From NCBI RefSeq assembly GCF_008065135.1, contig NZ_CP042914.1, forward strand, positions 2,108,001-2,172,000: a DNA stretch of 64,000 nt, in the 5' to 3' direction. The notes under the pieces are model-generated. The model saw nothing but the letters and a program-made list of their open reading frames with translations. It had not been told where the DNA came from and searched no databases. This document shows, piece after piece, positions 1-9,675 of this stretch. A program made the position numbers and the translations under genes. The first letter of the stretch is position 1. Every line of letters begins with the position of its first letter. The DNA comes from Roseimaritima ulvae (lineage in GTDB: Bacteria; Planctomycetota; Planctomycetia; Pirellulales; Pirellulaceae).

Positions 1-767
1 CTGTCGAGCAACACCAAGGGCCGCAGGTCCGGCGGGATCACGGGGATCACGTCCAGTACCATCCACTCGGGACGGTTGTCGCTGTCACGGATCGACTCGA
101 CAATTTTCAAGCGGTTGATGTAGTCCTTCTTCTTCTGCTTGCTGCCGGTCTCGGTCAGGTCGACGCGAAGTTGTTCGGACAGCTTGACCAGGTCCAGCTT
201 GTTCAGCAATTTGCGAACGGCTTCGGCACCCATGTCGGCTTCGAAAGCGCCGTCGCCGTACTGCACGCGGGCAGCGCGGTACTCTTCTTCGGTCAGCAGC
301 TGCTGCGGTTCCAGATCGGTGGTGCCGGGATCGATAACCACGTAATCCTGGAAGTAGATGACTTTTTCCAGCGAGCTGGTTTTCATGGCCAACAGGTTAC
401 CCAGGCGGCTGGGCATGGCTTTGAAGAACCAGATGTGGACGACCGGCGCGGCCAGATCGATGTGCCCCATGCGCTTGCGACGGACGCGACTGTGGGTGAC
501 TTTAACGCCACAGCGATCGCAGATCATGCCCTTGTACTTCATCCCCCGGTACTTGCCGCAGGCGCACTCCCAGTCCTTTTCAGGTCCGAAAATCCGTTCG
601 CAAAACAGCCCGTCTTTTTCGGGGCGGTAGGTACGGTAATTGATCGTTTCAGGCTTTTTGACTTCGCCAAACGACCAGCTCTTTATGTCCTGAGGACGAG
701 CCAAACTGATGCGGACCGAAGCATAGTCATTGATACGTTCGTAAGTGCCGGATTCGCCATTGGACAT
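1..767 (-). CDS. rpoC: RNA polymerase subunit beta' (N-terminal part)
   Basis: Start of RpoC, the clamp and catalytic subunit of RNA polymerase; the rest lies beyond the left edge. The reading frame opens with [20 protein letters not shown] and carries the N-terminal zinc site at about residues 66-86 (a Cys-x-Cys pair followed by CDRCG), then the conserved [16 protein letters not shown] stretch. The ATG is preceded by AGGAG with 8 nt spacing. It follows rpoB on the same strand after a 135-nt gap that contains a perfect palindrome, so transcription is presumably shared with rpoB. Identification is certain; only about 255 residues are visible. Confidence 0.97.
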   Translation of the reverse strand, partial: MSNGESGTYERINDYASVRISLARPQDIKSWSFGEVKKPETINYRTYRPEKDGLFCERIFGPEKDWECACGKYRGMKYKGMICDRCGVKVTHSRVRRKRMGHIDLAAPVVHIWFFKAMPSRLGNLLAMKTSSLEKVIYFQDYVVIDPGTTDLEPQQLLTEEEYRAARVQYGDGAFEADMGAEAVRKLLNKLDLVKLSEQLRVDLTETGSKQKKKDYINRLKIVESIRDSDNRPEWMVLDVIPVIPPDLRPLVLLD

Positions 768-852
768 ACAGGAGACTCCTATGGGGTGCGCCCGGGGGCG
801 CGATGGTGTTTTGGTCGGTGGAGTGTGTTTTGATTTCAAATCTGAAATCTGA

Positions 853-884
853 AATTTGAGATCTGAAATTTCAGATCTCAAATT
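853..884. repeat. Perfect 32-bp palindrome between rpoB and rpoC
   Basis: The left arm AATTTGAGATCTGAAA is followed directly by its exact reverse complement TTTCAGATCTCAAATT, with no spacer. The bases just before it (836-852) repeat the ATCTGAAAT motif. It begins 19 nt after the rpoB stop codon and ends 85 nt before the rpoC start. As RNA it could form an AT-rich hairpin; no U-tract follows on the minus strand, so it does not look like an intrinsic terminator. A processing site, a protein operator or a mobile repeat are all possible. Confidence 0.9.
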
Positions 885-902
885 CGATAAATTCGGCTGC
901 GA

Positions 903-3900
903 CTAGATCGGGCGTTTTTCCAGTTGCATATTCAGTGCCAGCCCACGAATTTCGTTGGTAAGCACGTCGAAGCTGGCCGGCGTACCGGCTTCCAAGGTGT
1001 TTTCGCCCTTGACCATCGACTCGTAAATCTTGGTGCGTCCTTCCACATCGTCACTCTTGACGGTGAGCAATTCCTGCAAAATGTAAGCCGCTCCATACGC
1101 TTCCAGAGCCCAAACTTCCATTTCTCCAAAACGCTGTCCGCCGAAGCGAGCTTTGCCGCCCAGCGGTTGCTGAGTGATCAGCGAATACGGGCCGGTGCTG
1201 CGTGCGTGCACCTTGTCGTCGACCAGGTGATGCAGTTTCAGCATGTAGATGTAGCCAACGGTGGTTTCCTGCTCCATCGGCTCGCCGGTGCGGCCGTCGA
1301 GCAAGCGGACTTTCCCGTGTCGCGGCAAACCGGCTTCTTCCAGACACTGGTTGATGTCTTCTTCGCTGGCTCCGTCGAACACCGGCGTGATGGCTTGGAA
1401 GCCCAACTTGGCTCCAGCCCAGCCCAGGTGCGTTTCCAAAATCTGACCGACGTTCATACGGCTGGGAACGCCCAGCGGATTCAACATGATCTGCAGCGGC
1501 GTACCGTCGGGTAGGAAGGGCATGTCCTCGGCCGGCAAGATCTTGCCGATGACCCCTTTGTTACCGTGACGGCCGGCCATCTTGTCCCCCACGCTGATCA
1601 CGCGGCGGTTGGCGATGTAGACCTTGACCATCTGCAGCACACCACTCCGCAGCTCATCGCCGCGTTTCATGCTGTTCAGCTTGCGGTCGCGAGCGTCGAT
1701 GGCGGCTTCGACGTTGCCCCATTGCTGCTTGTAAACCTTTTCGACTTCGTCGCGGACGTCGTCTTTCTTGATCTGGTCCAGGACGCGGTTGATCTGGAAG
1801 TTGATCGCTTGTTCGGCGATGAACTTGGGATCCTGGCCGTCGGACAGCGGGTTACCCTCGGCGTCTTTCAGCTTGGTGTTCCCAGCCGCTTCCAGTTCAT
1901 TGATCATGCTGGTGAAGGTGCTGGCGATTTCGGCATTGCCTTCGCTTTCCACATCCTTCAGTTCTTTCTCGAATTCCTTGCGTTCGTCTTCGGTCAGACT
2001 CATGCGGCGCGAGAACTTCTGGGTGTCGATCACGATTCCTTCGATGCCCGAGGGGACTTCCAGCGAATCGTTTTTGACGTCTTCACCGGCACGGCCAAAG
2101 ATGGCGTGCAGCAGTTTTTCTTCGGGCGTCAGTTCGGTCTTGCTCTTGGGGCTGACTTTGCCCACCAGCACGTCTCCGGGACGCACGTAGGTACCGACTT
2201 GCACGATCCCGGAATCGTCCAAGTTGCGAAGTGCTTTTTCGGAAACATTGGGGATGTCGCGGGTGAATTCTTCCCGACCCAATTTGGTTTCACGAATTTC
2301 GACATCAAAGTCCTCGATGTGGATCGAGGTGTAGGTGTCGTTCTTGACCAGTTCCTCGGACAGGATGATCGCGTCTTCGTAGTTATATCCGTCGAAGGAC
2401 ATGAACCCGACCAACACGTTGCGTCCCAACGCCAGTTCGCCACCACGGGTGGCGGCTCCGTCGGCGATGATCTGATTCTTTTCGACCTTGTCGCCAACTT
2501 GCACCAGAGGTTTCTGGTTCAAGCAGGTGCGTTCGTTCAGACCTTGGTATTTTTTCAAGTCGTAGTGGTCGCTGCCGATTTCGATTCGTTTGGCGTCGGC
2601 GTAGGTGACTTTGCCGGCGCGGCGGGCACGGACCACCATGGCGCTGTTCTGCGCGACCTGGCGTTCCATTCCGGTGCCCACGATGGGCGGTTCGGCGACC
2701 AACAGCGGCACGGCTTGCCGCTGCATGTTCGAACCCATCAATGCGCGGTTCGCATCGTCGTGCTCGAGGAACGGGATCAACCCGGCCGAGACGCCCACCA
2801 TTTGGGCCGGCGCCACGTCCATGTAGTGGACCTGTTCGGGCTGAACGATTTCAAAGTCGCTGCGGAAACGAGCGATCATGTTGGGGCCGGGCACCAAGGC
2901 GTCCCCATCGACATCGGAGTCGGCCGGGGCGACGTACGATTCGTTTTCTTCGTCGGCTCGCAACCAGACCACTTCATCGGTGACCCGACCGTCTTTGATT
3001 TTTCGGTAGGGCGTGACCAGGAAGCCGTAATCGTCCACGCCGGCGTAAATAGCCAGCGAGCTGATCAGACCGATGTTCGTACCTTCCGGCGTTTCAATCG
3101 GGCAGATTCGACCGTAGTGAGAAATGTGCACGTCACGGACTTCAAAGCCCGCACGTTTACGGTTCAGGCCGCCCGGGCCCAACGCCGAGAGACGACGTTC
3201 GTGGGTCAGTTGCGAGAGCGGGTTGGTTTGGTCAACGACCTGCGAAAGTTCGCCGCGGCCGAAGAAGAAGTCGATCGCTGCCGAAACGCTCTTGGGGTTG
3301 ATCAACGATCGAGGCGTCATGTCCTCGACGTCCTTCAGACTCATGCGTTCCTGCACGGTACGCCGCAGCTTCAAGAAGCCCTTGCGGAGTTCTTCGCTGG
3401 CCAGTTCGTCGATCGTTCGCAAACGGCGGTTGCCCAAGTGGTCGATGTCGTCGATCTCGGCACCGGAGTCGGGATCGAACAGATCCAGCAGGTACTTGAT
3501 CGCCGAAATCATGTCCTCGTGACGCAACGTCATCACGTCTTCGCTGACTTCGGTGCCCAGTTTGCGGTTCAGGCGGAAGCGTCCGACCTTGCCCAGGCGG
3601 TAGCGGTTTTCATCGTAGAACTTTTCGTTGAACAGCGTTTTCGCTTTTTCCAACTGCGGCGGGTTGCCCGGCCGCAAACGCTGGTAGATGCGAAGCAGAG
3701 CTTCTTCGTGGCTGCTGGTGTTGTCTTCGGCCAGGGTGTTGAAGATCAACGGCACCTTGGGACCCGACATGGTTTCCACCGACGTGACGCCGGAGGTGCA
3801 GATCGTTTCGGCGACATTTTTGGTGATCTTGTGGCCGGCTTCGATGATGATTTCACCCGCCCGGTCACTGCTGGACGGATAGATGATGTCGTCGACAGCG

Positions 3901-4625
3901 ACGTGGCCTTCGATCTTGGCGGCGCTGCGGCCGTCGGTGATTTCATGTTCGGCCGTTTCGTAGAAGGCGCGCAGCAGGTCGGCGTCGGTGGACAAGCTGG
4001 GGTCCATCGCTCGCAGCAAGGTCGTAGCGGCAAACTTACCGCTTTGGTCGATGCGGACCGTGAGCGCGTCTTTCTTGGTGACATTGACTTCGATCCAAGA
4101 ACCGCGCTCGGGGATCACGCGGCAGCTGGGCAGCTTGCGGTCGCTGGTGCCCTCTTGTTCGAGCACGAAGTCGACACCGGGGCTGCGGTGCAGCTGCGAA
4201 ACGACCACACGTTCGGCACCGTTGATGATGAATTCGCCGCCGCCCATCATGATCGGCAGGTCGCCCAGGTAGACTTCTTCGTCGACCGGTTCGTCACGCA
4301 ACAATCGCAGCCAAACCCGCAGCGGACGACCGTAGGTCAAACGCAGTTGACGGCATTCCTGCGGGGTGTAACGGGGTTTACCCAGTTCGTAGCGGAGATA
4401 TTCCAGGTTGATATTGCCGTCATAGCTGCTGATCGGGAAGATCTCCCGCAGCACGCCTTCCATGCCGAGGTCTTTACGCGTGGTCGAGGGGACCTCTTCT
4501 TGCAAGAAATGCGAATAGCTGACCGTCTGCAGGGCAGTCAAATCGGGAAGGTCAAAACCCCTGCGATCGGAACCAAAATGACGAACGGTGGTGGGTTCTA
4601 AACGACGTTGGGACGTAGTAGCCAT
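903..4625 (-). CDS. rpoB: RNA polymerase subunit beta
   Basis: RpoB, 1240 residues from the chosen ATG ([18 protein letters not shown]). AGGAG lies 11 nt upstream of this ATG; a frame open 41 codons further upstream is ignored because it has no family similarity. The rifampicin-pocket region is at about residues 455-485 ([20 protein letters not shown], then [11 protein letters not shown]), with the Asp, His and Ser positions that mutate to resistance in other bacteria all in the usual state. The C-terminal [14 protein letters not shown] and the [13 protein letters not shown] segment are present. It lies downstream of rplL but is separated from it by 418 nt holding a terminator-like hairpin. 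Confidence 0.97.
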   Translation of the reverse strand: MATTSQRRLEPTTVRHFGSDRRGFDLPDLTALQTVSYSHFLQEEVPSTTRKDLGMEGVLREIFPISSYDGNINLEYLRYELGKPRYTPQECRQLRLTYGRPLRVWLRLLRDEPVDEEVYLGDLPIMMGGGEFIINGAERVVVSQLHRSPGVDFVLEQEGTSDRKLPSCRVIPERGSWIEVNVTKKDALTVRIDQSGKFAATTLLRAMDPSLSTDADLLRAFYETAEHEITDGRSAAKIEGHVAVDDIIYPSSSDRAGEIIIEAGHKITKNVAETICTSGVTSVETMSGPKVPLIFNTLAEDNTSSHEEALLRIYQRLRPGNPPQLEKAKTLFNEKFYDENRYRLGKVGRFRLNRKLGTEVSEDVMTLRHEDMISAIKYLLDLFDPDSGAEIDDIDHLGNRRLRTIDELASEELRKGFLKLRRTVQERMSLKDVEDMTPRSLINPKSVSAAIDFFFGRGELSQVVDQTNPLSQLTHERRLSALGPGGLNRKRAGFEVRDVHISHYGRICPIETPEGTNIGLISSLAIYAGVDDYGFLVTPYRKIKDGRVTDEVVWLRADEENESYVAPADSDVDGDALVPGPNMIARFRSDFEIVQPEQVHYMDVAPAQMVGVSAGLIPFLEHDDANRALMGSNMQRQAVPLLVAEPPIVGTGMERQVAQNSAMVVRARRAGKVTYADAKRIEIGSDHYDLKKYQGLNERTCLNQKPLVQVGDKVEKNQIIADGAATRGGELALGRNVLVGFMSFDGYNYEDAIILSEELVKNDTYTSIHIEDFDVEIRETKLGREEFTRDIPNVSEKALRNLDDSGIVQVGTYVRPGDVLVGKVSPKSKTELTPEEKLLHAIFGRAGEDVKNDSLEVPSGIEGIVIDTQKFSRRMSLTEDERKEFEKELKDVESEGNAEIASTFTSMINELEAAGNTKLKDAEGNPLSDGQDPKFIAEQAINFQINRVLDQIKKDDVRDEVEKVYKQQWGNVEAAIDARDRKLNSMKRGDELRSGVLQMVKVYIANRRVISVGDKMAGRHGNKGVIGKILPAEDMPFLPDGTPLQIMLNPLGVPSRMNVGQILETHLGWAGAKLGFQAITPVFDGASEEDINQCLEEAGLPRHGKVRLLDGRTGEPMEQETTVGYIYMLKLHHLVDDKVHARSTGPYSLITQQPLGGKARFGGQRFGEMEVWALEAYGAAYILQELLTVKSDDVEGRTKIYESMVKGENTLEAGTPASFDVLTNEIRGLALNMQLEKRPI

Positions 4626-5043
4626 TCGCGAGAACGCTCCTTGTAGGCCGGTTGCGGGAAGCCCCATCGAATGGGGAAACGCTGGAGGCTGCCAGCGCGC
4701 AGAACGCCCTCGAAAACCAGTCCGCTTGAAAACTGGAGCCAGGGCCACTCAAGTGCACGGGTACCGGGTGCATCAAGAGGAATTGTGGGAAAGAAGGACG
4801 ACGGATCGGAAGCTCAATATGGATTTATACCAAAAAACCCCGAGACCAGTAACCCCGGTCTCGGGTTTTTGGCGCGATTTGTGCTATGCCGCGAGTTCGA
4901 TTGCTCAACCGCCGTGCTGAGGCAAATCATTCGATCGTTAGACGCATCCTGCGGTTAACGATATTTTGGCATCCGCAGCCACCGCGGTGGGCGGTGGCCA
5001 CGTTCGCGTGCCGCTGTGGGCGAGCGGCACGAGAGCACGGTAA
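4626..5043. other. Intergenic region rplL-rpoB
   Basis: 418 nt without a gene. It holds the terminator-like hairpin at 4832-4872, the ribosome binding site of rpoB, and a second small inverted repeat just after the rplL stop codon (GTGCCGCT at 5008-5015 and AGCGGCAC at 5023-5030), which has no U-tract. A separate rpoBC promoter may be present but I cannot point to convincing -35 and -10 boxes. Confidence 0.6.
4832..4872 (-). terminator. Terminator or attenuator between rplL and rpoB
   Basis: A GGTCTCGGGTTTTT arm (4857-4870) pairs with AAAAAACCCCGAGACC (4832-4847), with one bulged base. Read on the minus strand it is a GC-rich hairpin followed by six U residues, the layout of an intrinsic terminator. 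It lies 207 nt upstream of the rpoB start. In E. coli a partial attenuator sits at the equivalent rplL-rpoB junction; a similar role here is inference. The stem also has A-rich flanks that could terminate plus-strand transcripts. Confidence 0.75.
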
Positions 5044-5457
5044 TTATTTCAGCTCGACGCTACCGCCAGCTTCTTCGATTTCGCCCTTAATCTTTTCGGC
5101 GTCTTCCTTCGAGACAGCTTCTTTCAGCGTCGCGGGAGCGGATTCGACCATTTTCTTGGCTTCCATCAGCGAAGCGCCGGTCAGGTTCTTGACGACCTTC
5201 ACGACGTTCAGCTTCTTGTCGCCAAATCCGGTCAGTACGACGTCGAATTCGGTTTGCTCTTCAGCAGCTTCGCCGCCACCGTCACCGCTGGCTGCAGCCA
5301 TCACGACTCCGCCGCCGGCGGCGGGTTCGATGCCGTAAGCGTCTTTGAGGTAGTCGCTCAGCTCTTTGGCTTGCTTCAGGGTCATTTCGGCGATCTTGTC
5401 GCCCATTTCTTTGGTTTCGGCGCTAACTTCCGCTACTGCGGTTGCTTCTTCAGACAT
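5044..5457 (-). CDS. rplL: Ribosomal protein L7/L12
   Basis: Stalk protein of the large subunit that recruits translation GTPases. 137 residues: N-terminal dimerisation domain ([19 protein letters not shown]), a flexible Ala/Gly linker at about residues 46-62, then the conserved globular domain ([20 protein letters not shown] and [14 protein letters not shown]). The Ala-Gly hinge is slightly longer than in E. coli. It sits 103 nt downstream of rplJ, as in most bacteria, and is followed by a terminator-like hairpin. Confidence 0.97.
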   Translation of the reverse strand: MSEEATAVAEVSAETKEMGDKIAEMTLKQAKELSDYLKDAYGIEPAAGGGVVMAAASGDGGGEAAEEQTEFDVVLTGFGDKKLNVVKVVKNLTGASLMEAKKMVESAPATLKEAVSKEDAEKIKGEIEEAGGSVELK

Positions 5458-5560
5458 CTTCGTGTCCCTCTACAAAATACAGGTTAAAGCCACAGATCGC
5501 GGCAACGTTTTGGTTATCCACCCGAGAAAGCCCCGAGGCTGGCCGGTTGACTTGGTTCGA

Positions 5561-6097
5561 CTACTCTGCGCTGTCTTCTGCTTTTTCTTCGATTTGCTTG
5601 ACCTGGCTGGCAAGCATCTTAGCAGGACCAAGTAGAGCAGCGGAAAGGTTCGCTCCCGGCGCCAAAATCTGGCCGACCAGCAGTGAGATTTGTTCCTCGC
5701 GGCTAGGCCATTTGCTGACCGCCTTAAGGCCCTCGGCATCCAGTGCCTCTCCGTCCATGGCCCCGCCTTGGGCCTTGAACAGTTCGTATTTGTCCGAGTC
5801 TTTGTCCAGGGCCACAATGGTTTTGACCAGGGAAACAAAGTCGGTCGATCCCCAGCACACGGCGATGGGGCCACTGGCGCCTTCGAACGCGGGCGCCAGT
5901 TTGGTTCCTTCGGAAGCTCGCCGTGCCAGCGAGTTCTTGACGACCATCATCTGGACATCTTTTTCAGCCAATTCCGTCCGCAATTCCACGGTCGTATTGG
6001 CGTCCATTCCGACGGTGCTGACAACAACGGCATCCTCAACGCCTTCCAGGCGGTTGGAGATGTCGCGGGTCACTAGGTTTTTAACAAATTTGCTCAT
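5561..6097 (-). CDS. rplJ: Ribosomal protein L10
   Basis: L10 anchors the L7/L12 dimers to the ribosome. 178 residues, starting MSKFVKNLVTRDISNRLEGV and containing the family pattern NTTVELRTELAEKDVQMMVV and NSLARRA. The C-terminal helix that binds L12 is present and acidic. It lies 61 nt after rplA. In other bacteria L10-L12 represses its own operon through the leader; no structural element could be confirmed by eye here. Confidence 0.96.
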   Translation of the reverse strand: MSKFVKNLVTRDISNRLEGVEDAVVVSTVGMDANTTVELRTELAEKDVQMMVVKNSLARRASEGTKLAPAFEGASGPIAVCWGSTDFVSLVKTIVALDKDSDKYELFKAQGGAMDGEALDAEGLKAVSKWPSREEQISLLVGQILAPGANLSAALLGPAKMLASQVKQIEEKAEDSAE

Positions 6098-6158
6098 CGT
6101 ATTTCTCTGCTGGCCAAGTATTCACTTAAGCTCACAAGCCGCGGCGGTGGCCGACGTC

Positions 6159-6836
6159 TTAGATTGCCACTCGCACGCTGGGGCTCATGGTGCCACAGAT
6201 TGCCACGCCGCGAACGTAGGCGCCTTTGATCGTCTGGGGTTTCAGCCCCATCACGTAATCAACAAAGGCCTGGATGTTTTCTTCTAGCTTGTTGGCGTCG
6301 AAGCTCATTTTTCCGACCATGGCGTGCACGTTGCCGCCCTTGTCGTTGCGGAACTCGACTTTACCAGCCTTGTACTCCGAGACCACCTTGCCCACATCGG
6401 GGGTGACGGTGCCGGCACGGGGGCTGGGCATCAGGCCACGGGGGCCGAGCACACGACCGAGCGGACCCACTAAGCCCATCATATCGGGGGCGGCGATGCA
6501 GACGTCAAAGTCGGTCCAGCCGTCTTTGATCTTCTTCGCCAGGTCCTCTTGGCCGACTTCGTCCGCGCCCGCTTCTTCAGCGGCCGCGGCGGCGTCACCG
6601 CGAGCGAACACGACGATCCGCTGCGTCTTGCCGATGCCGTGAGGCAGGACGACGCTTCCGCGAATAATCTGGTCGGCTTGGTTGGGGTCAACCCCTAGCC
6701 GCATGTGGATCTCGACCGTCTGGTCGAATTTGGTTTTATCATACGACTTCAGTGATTCCACGGCCGCGTTCAGTGGCTGTGGTTCGCTGGGTTGCTTGGC
6801 CAGTGAGGCCCGCTGTCGCTTGGACGGCTTTCCCAT
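6159..6836 (-). CDS. rplA: Ribosomal protein L1
   Basis: L1 stalk protein, which also binds its own mRNA in many bacteria. 225 residues from the ATG giving [15 protein letters not shown]; a GGAA stretch lies upstream. A longer frame adds 22 residues without family similarity and is rejected. Diagnostic segments include [27 protein letters not shown] and [18 protein letters not shown]. It is 115 nt downstream of rplK in the standard rplK-rplA order. Confidence 0.96.
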   Translation of the reverse strand: MGKPSKRQRASLAKQPSEPQPLNAAVESLKSYDKTKFDQTVEIHMRLGVDPNQADQIIRGSVVLPHGIGKTQRIVVFARGDAAAAAEEAGADEVGQEDLAKKIKDGWTDFDVCIAAPDMMGLVGPLGRVLGPRGLMPSPRAGTVTPDVGKVVSEYKAGKVEFRNDKGGNVHAMVGKMSFDANKLEENIQAFVDYVMGLKPQTIKGAYVRGVAICGTMSPSVRVAI

Positions 6837-6951
6837 AGCTTCGTTATTTCCTGCGTTGGGTGGTAAAGCGAAGGCGGTTCGCGCGGCGACCCCTTCTCCC
6901 ACGGCTTGCGGCCCGAAGACGGATCGAGCCGGACACTTGAACGTTTAAACG

Positions 6952-7377
6952 CTAACCTTCGACGTCGATTCCCATGCTGCGGGCGGTGCCTTCGATCATC
7001 CGTACGGCGTGATCGATGTCCCGAGCGTTCAGGTCTTTCATCTTCTTTTCAGCGATCTCCACGCACTGGGCGCGAGTCACTTTGGCGACCTTGTCTTTGT
7101 TGGGAACCCCGGAGCCTTTGGCGATGCCCGCGGACAGCTTCAGCATCGAAGCGGCGGGTGGGCTCTTGGTGATGAATTCGAACGAGCGGTCGTTGTAGAC
7201 CGTCACGATCACGGGAATTGGTGTCCCGTTGTATTCCTTGGTGGCGTCGTTGAACTGCTGGACGAACTGACCCAGGTTGACGCCGAATTTACCGAGCGAA
7301 GTACCGACGGGGGGCGCTGGAGTGGCTTGCCCGCCTGGCACCTGAAACTTGGCTTGTCCGGTTACTTGTTTTGCCAT
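6952..7377 (-). CDS. rplK: Ribosomal protein L11
   Basis: L11 binds the GTPase-associated region of 23S rRNA. 141 residues from MAKQVTGQAKFQVPGGQATP; the conserved PAPPVGTSLGKFGVNLGQFV and the C-terminal rRNA-binding domain are intact. An in-frame ATG six codons upstream sits directly on a GGAG, so the start is chosen by family alignment rather than by ribosome binding site. It is the first gene of this minus-strand block: nusG and secE, which normally precede it, are absent, and a divergent nfeD-like gene lies upstream. Confidence 0.95.
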   Translation of the reverse strand: MAKQVTGQAKFQVPGGQATPAPPVGTSLGKFGVNLGQFVQQFNDATKEYNGTPIPVIVTVYNDRSFEFITKSPPAASMLKLSAGIAKGSGVPNKDKVAKVTRAQCVEIAEKKMKDLNARDIDHAVRMIEGTARSMGIDVEG

Positions 7378-7588
7378 CGAAAAAAACTCATTCATCTCCG
7401 CTGCGGTGGGTAGCGATGGAATCGTCCGGGGTCACTCGACCAACCGTCTTTTCCACCTCCCGCACGCGAAAGGATTTTTGATAAGCGGCAGATTGTAGTG
7501 AGTTGCCTGAGGGATGGAAGGCGGGTTCGGGCACAAAATCATAATTTTATTGAGAAGCTAGGTTTCGGGCCGATCTCGCGTCGCCCCC

Positions 7589-7878
7589 GTAGCCGAACTC
7601 GCCAGAGTTTGGGGGTCTCGGACTCTTCGTAGCCAGCCGCTCGGGACGTGAAACGTATTACTGCAGCATTGGGCATTGGAGCCTCATTCTTCACCCTCCT
7701 TGCTAAGGAGGGTCGAGCCTTAGCGAGGGGAGGTTCTTTTGCGGTGGCGCGGTCGCCCTCTCCTCGCTGACGCTCGACTCTCCCAGAGGGAGAGTGAAGT
7801 AAATCCCTCATTAATACACTTCACGTCCCGAGGGAGGATGTCGGTTGCAGCCATCCAAAGTCTGGCGACTTCGGCTAC
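7589..7878. repeat. Family B inverted-repeat pair split by an inserted element
   Basis: GTAGCCGAACTCGCCAGAGT begins the left arm (7589-7612); the right arm (7855-7878) is the near reverse complement, ending GGCGACTTCGGCTAC. The same pair occurs at 28824-28887 with only about 15 nt between the arms. Here the arms are 242 nt apart and enclose the terminal-inverted-repeat element at 7643-7829, suggesting that element landed within a pre-existing pair. Confidence 0.75.
7643..7829. mobile_element. MITE-like element with terminal inverted repeats, copy 1
   Basis: 187 bp bounded by GGGACGTGAAACGTATTA at the left and the near reverse complement TTAATACACTTCACGTCCC at the right. It encodes no protein. 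The interior has two palindromic CCTCCTT/AAGGAGG and CCCTCTC/GAGAGGG blocks plus the words CGACGCT-type and CTTAGCGAGGGGAGG. A second copy lies at 35093-35285 with the same ends and interior. Non-autonomous transposition is inferred from the structure; no transposase is in the window. Confidence 0.7.
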
Positions 7879-7991
7879 GGGTGCTTTACGGCCTCGGTAA
7901 TCCTCCACGCCCTGGCCGAAACGGCTAAGATGCATTGGTTGGTCGGAATATTTGCTGAGTTGGTTTTGTTTGCTACGAAACGGTGGGTTGC

Positions 7992-9515
7992 ATGCGTGCA
8001 TTTGGCAAGAGCGTATTGAGGACGGCTTGCGGGCTGGTCCTGTGGGGCTTGTTGCTGCAGTCGGGGCCGGTCGCCGGTCAGGAGGGGGCCGGTAATGCGG
8101 AAGCTGGCCAAGCGGGGGGCCGCAAGGCGCTGATCATCGACATCGAAGGGGTGATTACGCCGCTCAGTGGGGCGATCTGGAAACGCAAGTACGAAGAAGC
8201 GAAATCGCAGGATCCCGACATTATTATCCTCCGCATCGACAGCCCCGGCGGTTACCTGAGCACGACGATGGAGCTGGTCGATATGCTGCAGCGGTCCAGC
8301 GATGTCGAAACGGTGGCCTACATCGAGCACGAAGCCATCAGTGGGGCGGCGCTGACAGCCCTGGCCGCCGACAAGATCGTGCTGTCTCCAACTGCTCGCT
8401 TCGGCGATGCCGGGTTGATCGTCGAGGGAGACGATTCGGCGTTTCGGTATGCGGACGCCAAGGCTCGCAGCGCTTTGGTGGCCCAGGTTCGGACCATCGC
8501 TGAAACCGCCGGTCGCCCGCCGGCGCTGGCCGAAGCCATGGTCGACAAGGATTCGGTCGTGTTCGAAGCCACTCACCGGGAGGACGACCGGCGTGCCTAT
8601 TTCACGGAGGATGAATGGAAGTCATTAAAAGACGTCGAGCAGTGGGAACGCGGCAAGCCGGTGTTCGAATCCAAGGAGAACCGCTTCCTAACGCTCAGCG
8701 GTCGCCGGGCCGTCGAGCTTGGGCTGGCTAATGGGAACGTCGACGACACCGAAGCGTTGGCACGCTTGCTGAACGCGGAGTATCCGATCACCGAGGTGCG
8801 GCCTGGCAAGTTGGATACGGCCGTGGTGATTTTGAACGATCCGATCGTTACCGGTTTGCTACTGATCGTGGGCCTGGGGGCGTTGGTGTTTGAGCTCAGC
8901 GCTCCGGGGTTGGGGATCGGTGGCATTCTGTCGACGCTGTGCTTTGGGACGTTTTTCTGGAGCCGCTTCCTGGGCGGGACGGCCGGTTGGCTGGAGGTGA
9001 TGCTGTTCCTGTTGGGCTTGGTGTTTATTGCCATGGAGTTCTTTGTGATCCCGGGCTTTGGGATCGCCGGTGTCAGTGGGATCGGCATGCTGTTGGTCTC
9101 GTTGGTGATGGCGTCGCGGCACGTGGTGATGCCCGAAAGCGCCCGCGACTTGCAGCAGTTGGGCGTCAGTGTGGGCACCGTGCTGGTGTCACTGTTGGCG
9201 TGCGTGGTGATCATCATGCTGTTCTTTACATTTTCCAAAACGTTGCCGGGCCCCTTGGGCCGGATGGCGCTGCAGCCGCCCACGGCCGAAGAGTTGAGTC
9301 TTGCGCCGGCGGCCAGCGTGCCCGAGGAACCGGGTTGGGCCGTGGTGCAAGCCGGCGACCTGGGCAGGACGCTGTCCGCGCTGCGGCCGTCCGGTAAAGC
9401 GATGTTCGGGGACGAGGCGGTCGATGTGGTGACCGAGGGCGACTTCGTCGATCCGGACCAGCCCGTCCGTGTGATCAAGAAAAGCGGCACGCGAGTCGTC
9501 GTCCGGCAGGCATGA
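7992..9515 (+). CDS. NfeD-like membrane serine protease (long form)
   Basis: 507 residues from ATG (a GTG three codons upstream is the alternative). Signal peptide at the N terminus, then a ClpP/SppA-class domain with RIDSPGG at about residue 84 and AISGAAL at about 118, whose Ser is the expected nucleophile. Several membrane segments follow at about residues 280-410 (VVILNDPIVTGLLLIVGLGA and later), then a soluble C-terminal OB-fold NfeD domain. Long NfeD proteins work with stomatin-like partners in membrane quality control; no stomatin gene is next to it. A family A repeat pair follows the stop codon immediately. Confidence 0.88.
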   Translation: MRAFGKSVLRTACGLVLWGLLLQSGPVAGQEGAGNAEAGQAGGRKALIIDIEGVITPLSGAIWKRKYEEAKSQDPDIIILRIDSPGGYLSTTMELVDMLQRSSDVETVAYIEHEAISGAALTALAADKIVLSPTARFGDAGLIVEGDDSAFRYADAKARSALVAQVRTIAETAGRPPALAEAMVDKDSVVFEATHREDDRRAYFTEDEWKSLKDVEQWERGKPVFESKENRFLTLSGRRAVELGLANGNVDDTEALARLLNAEYPITEVRPGKLDTAVVILNDPIVTGLLLIVGLGALVFELSAPGLGIGGILSTLCFGTFFWSRFLGGTAGWLEVMLFLLGLVFIAMEFFVIPGFGIAGVSGIGMLLVSLVMASRHVVMPESARDLQQLGVSVGTVLVSLLACVVIIMLFFTFSKTLPGPLGRMALQPPTAEELSLAPAASVPEEPGWAVVQAGDLGRTLSALRPSGKAMFGDEAVDVVTEGDFVDPDQPVRVIKKSGTRVVVRQA

Positions 9516-9521
9516 CCGTTC

Positions 9522-9583
9522 GTAGCTACGCTCGCCAGAGGGTGGGGGCCGTGCCGGAACCACCGTCTGGCGACGGTAGCTAC
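9522..9583. repeat. Family A inverted-repeat pair
   Basis: GTAGCTACGCTCGCCAGAG at the left and CTGGCGACGGTAGCTAC at the right form an imperfect hairpin that starts 6 nt after the stop codon of the NfeD-like gene. The same words recur at 16434-16498, 24323-24421 and 53902-54027. Confidence 0.85.
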
Positions 9584-9675
9584 GATTGAGACTCGCTACG
9601 ATTAAAACTCGCTACGATGAAACCTAACTAGGCTCGCCAGTGCGTGGACGAGCCGCTTTTCTCGAGGAAATCCTG

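Larger units (their letters stand above)
7378..7991. other. Divergent intergenic region rplK / nfeD-like gene
   Basis: 614 nt between two divergent genes. It must hold the promoters of the rplKAJL-rpoBC block and of the NfeD-like gene, but no convincing boxes can be named. Most of it is repeat sequence: a 24-bp arm at 7589-7612, its imperfect inverted partner at 7855-7878, and between them a 187-bp element with terminal inverted repeats (7643-7829). Confidence 0.7.

Noticed and set aside
1566-4601. A 1011-codon open frame on the plus strand, antisense to rpoB
   Set aside because: It mirrors rpoB codons exactly; its protein is Val/Phe/Asp/Gln-rich without any family similarity, as expected for the antisense frame of a GC-rich gene.
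7875-8576. A 233-codon minus-strand frame over the start of the NfeD-like gene
   Set aside because: Antisense shadow with Gln/His/Arg-rich composition and no family similarity.
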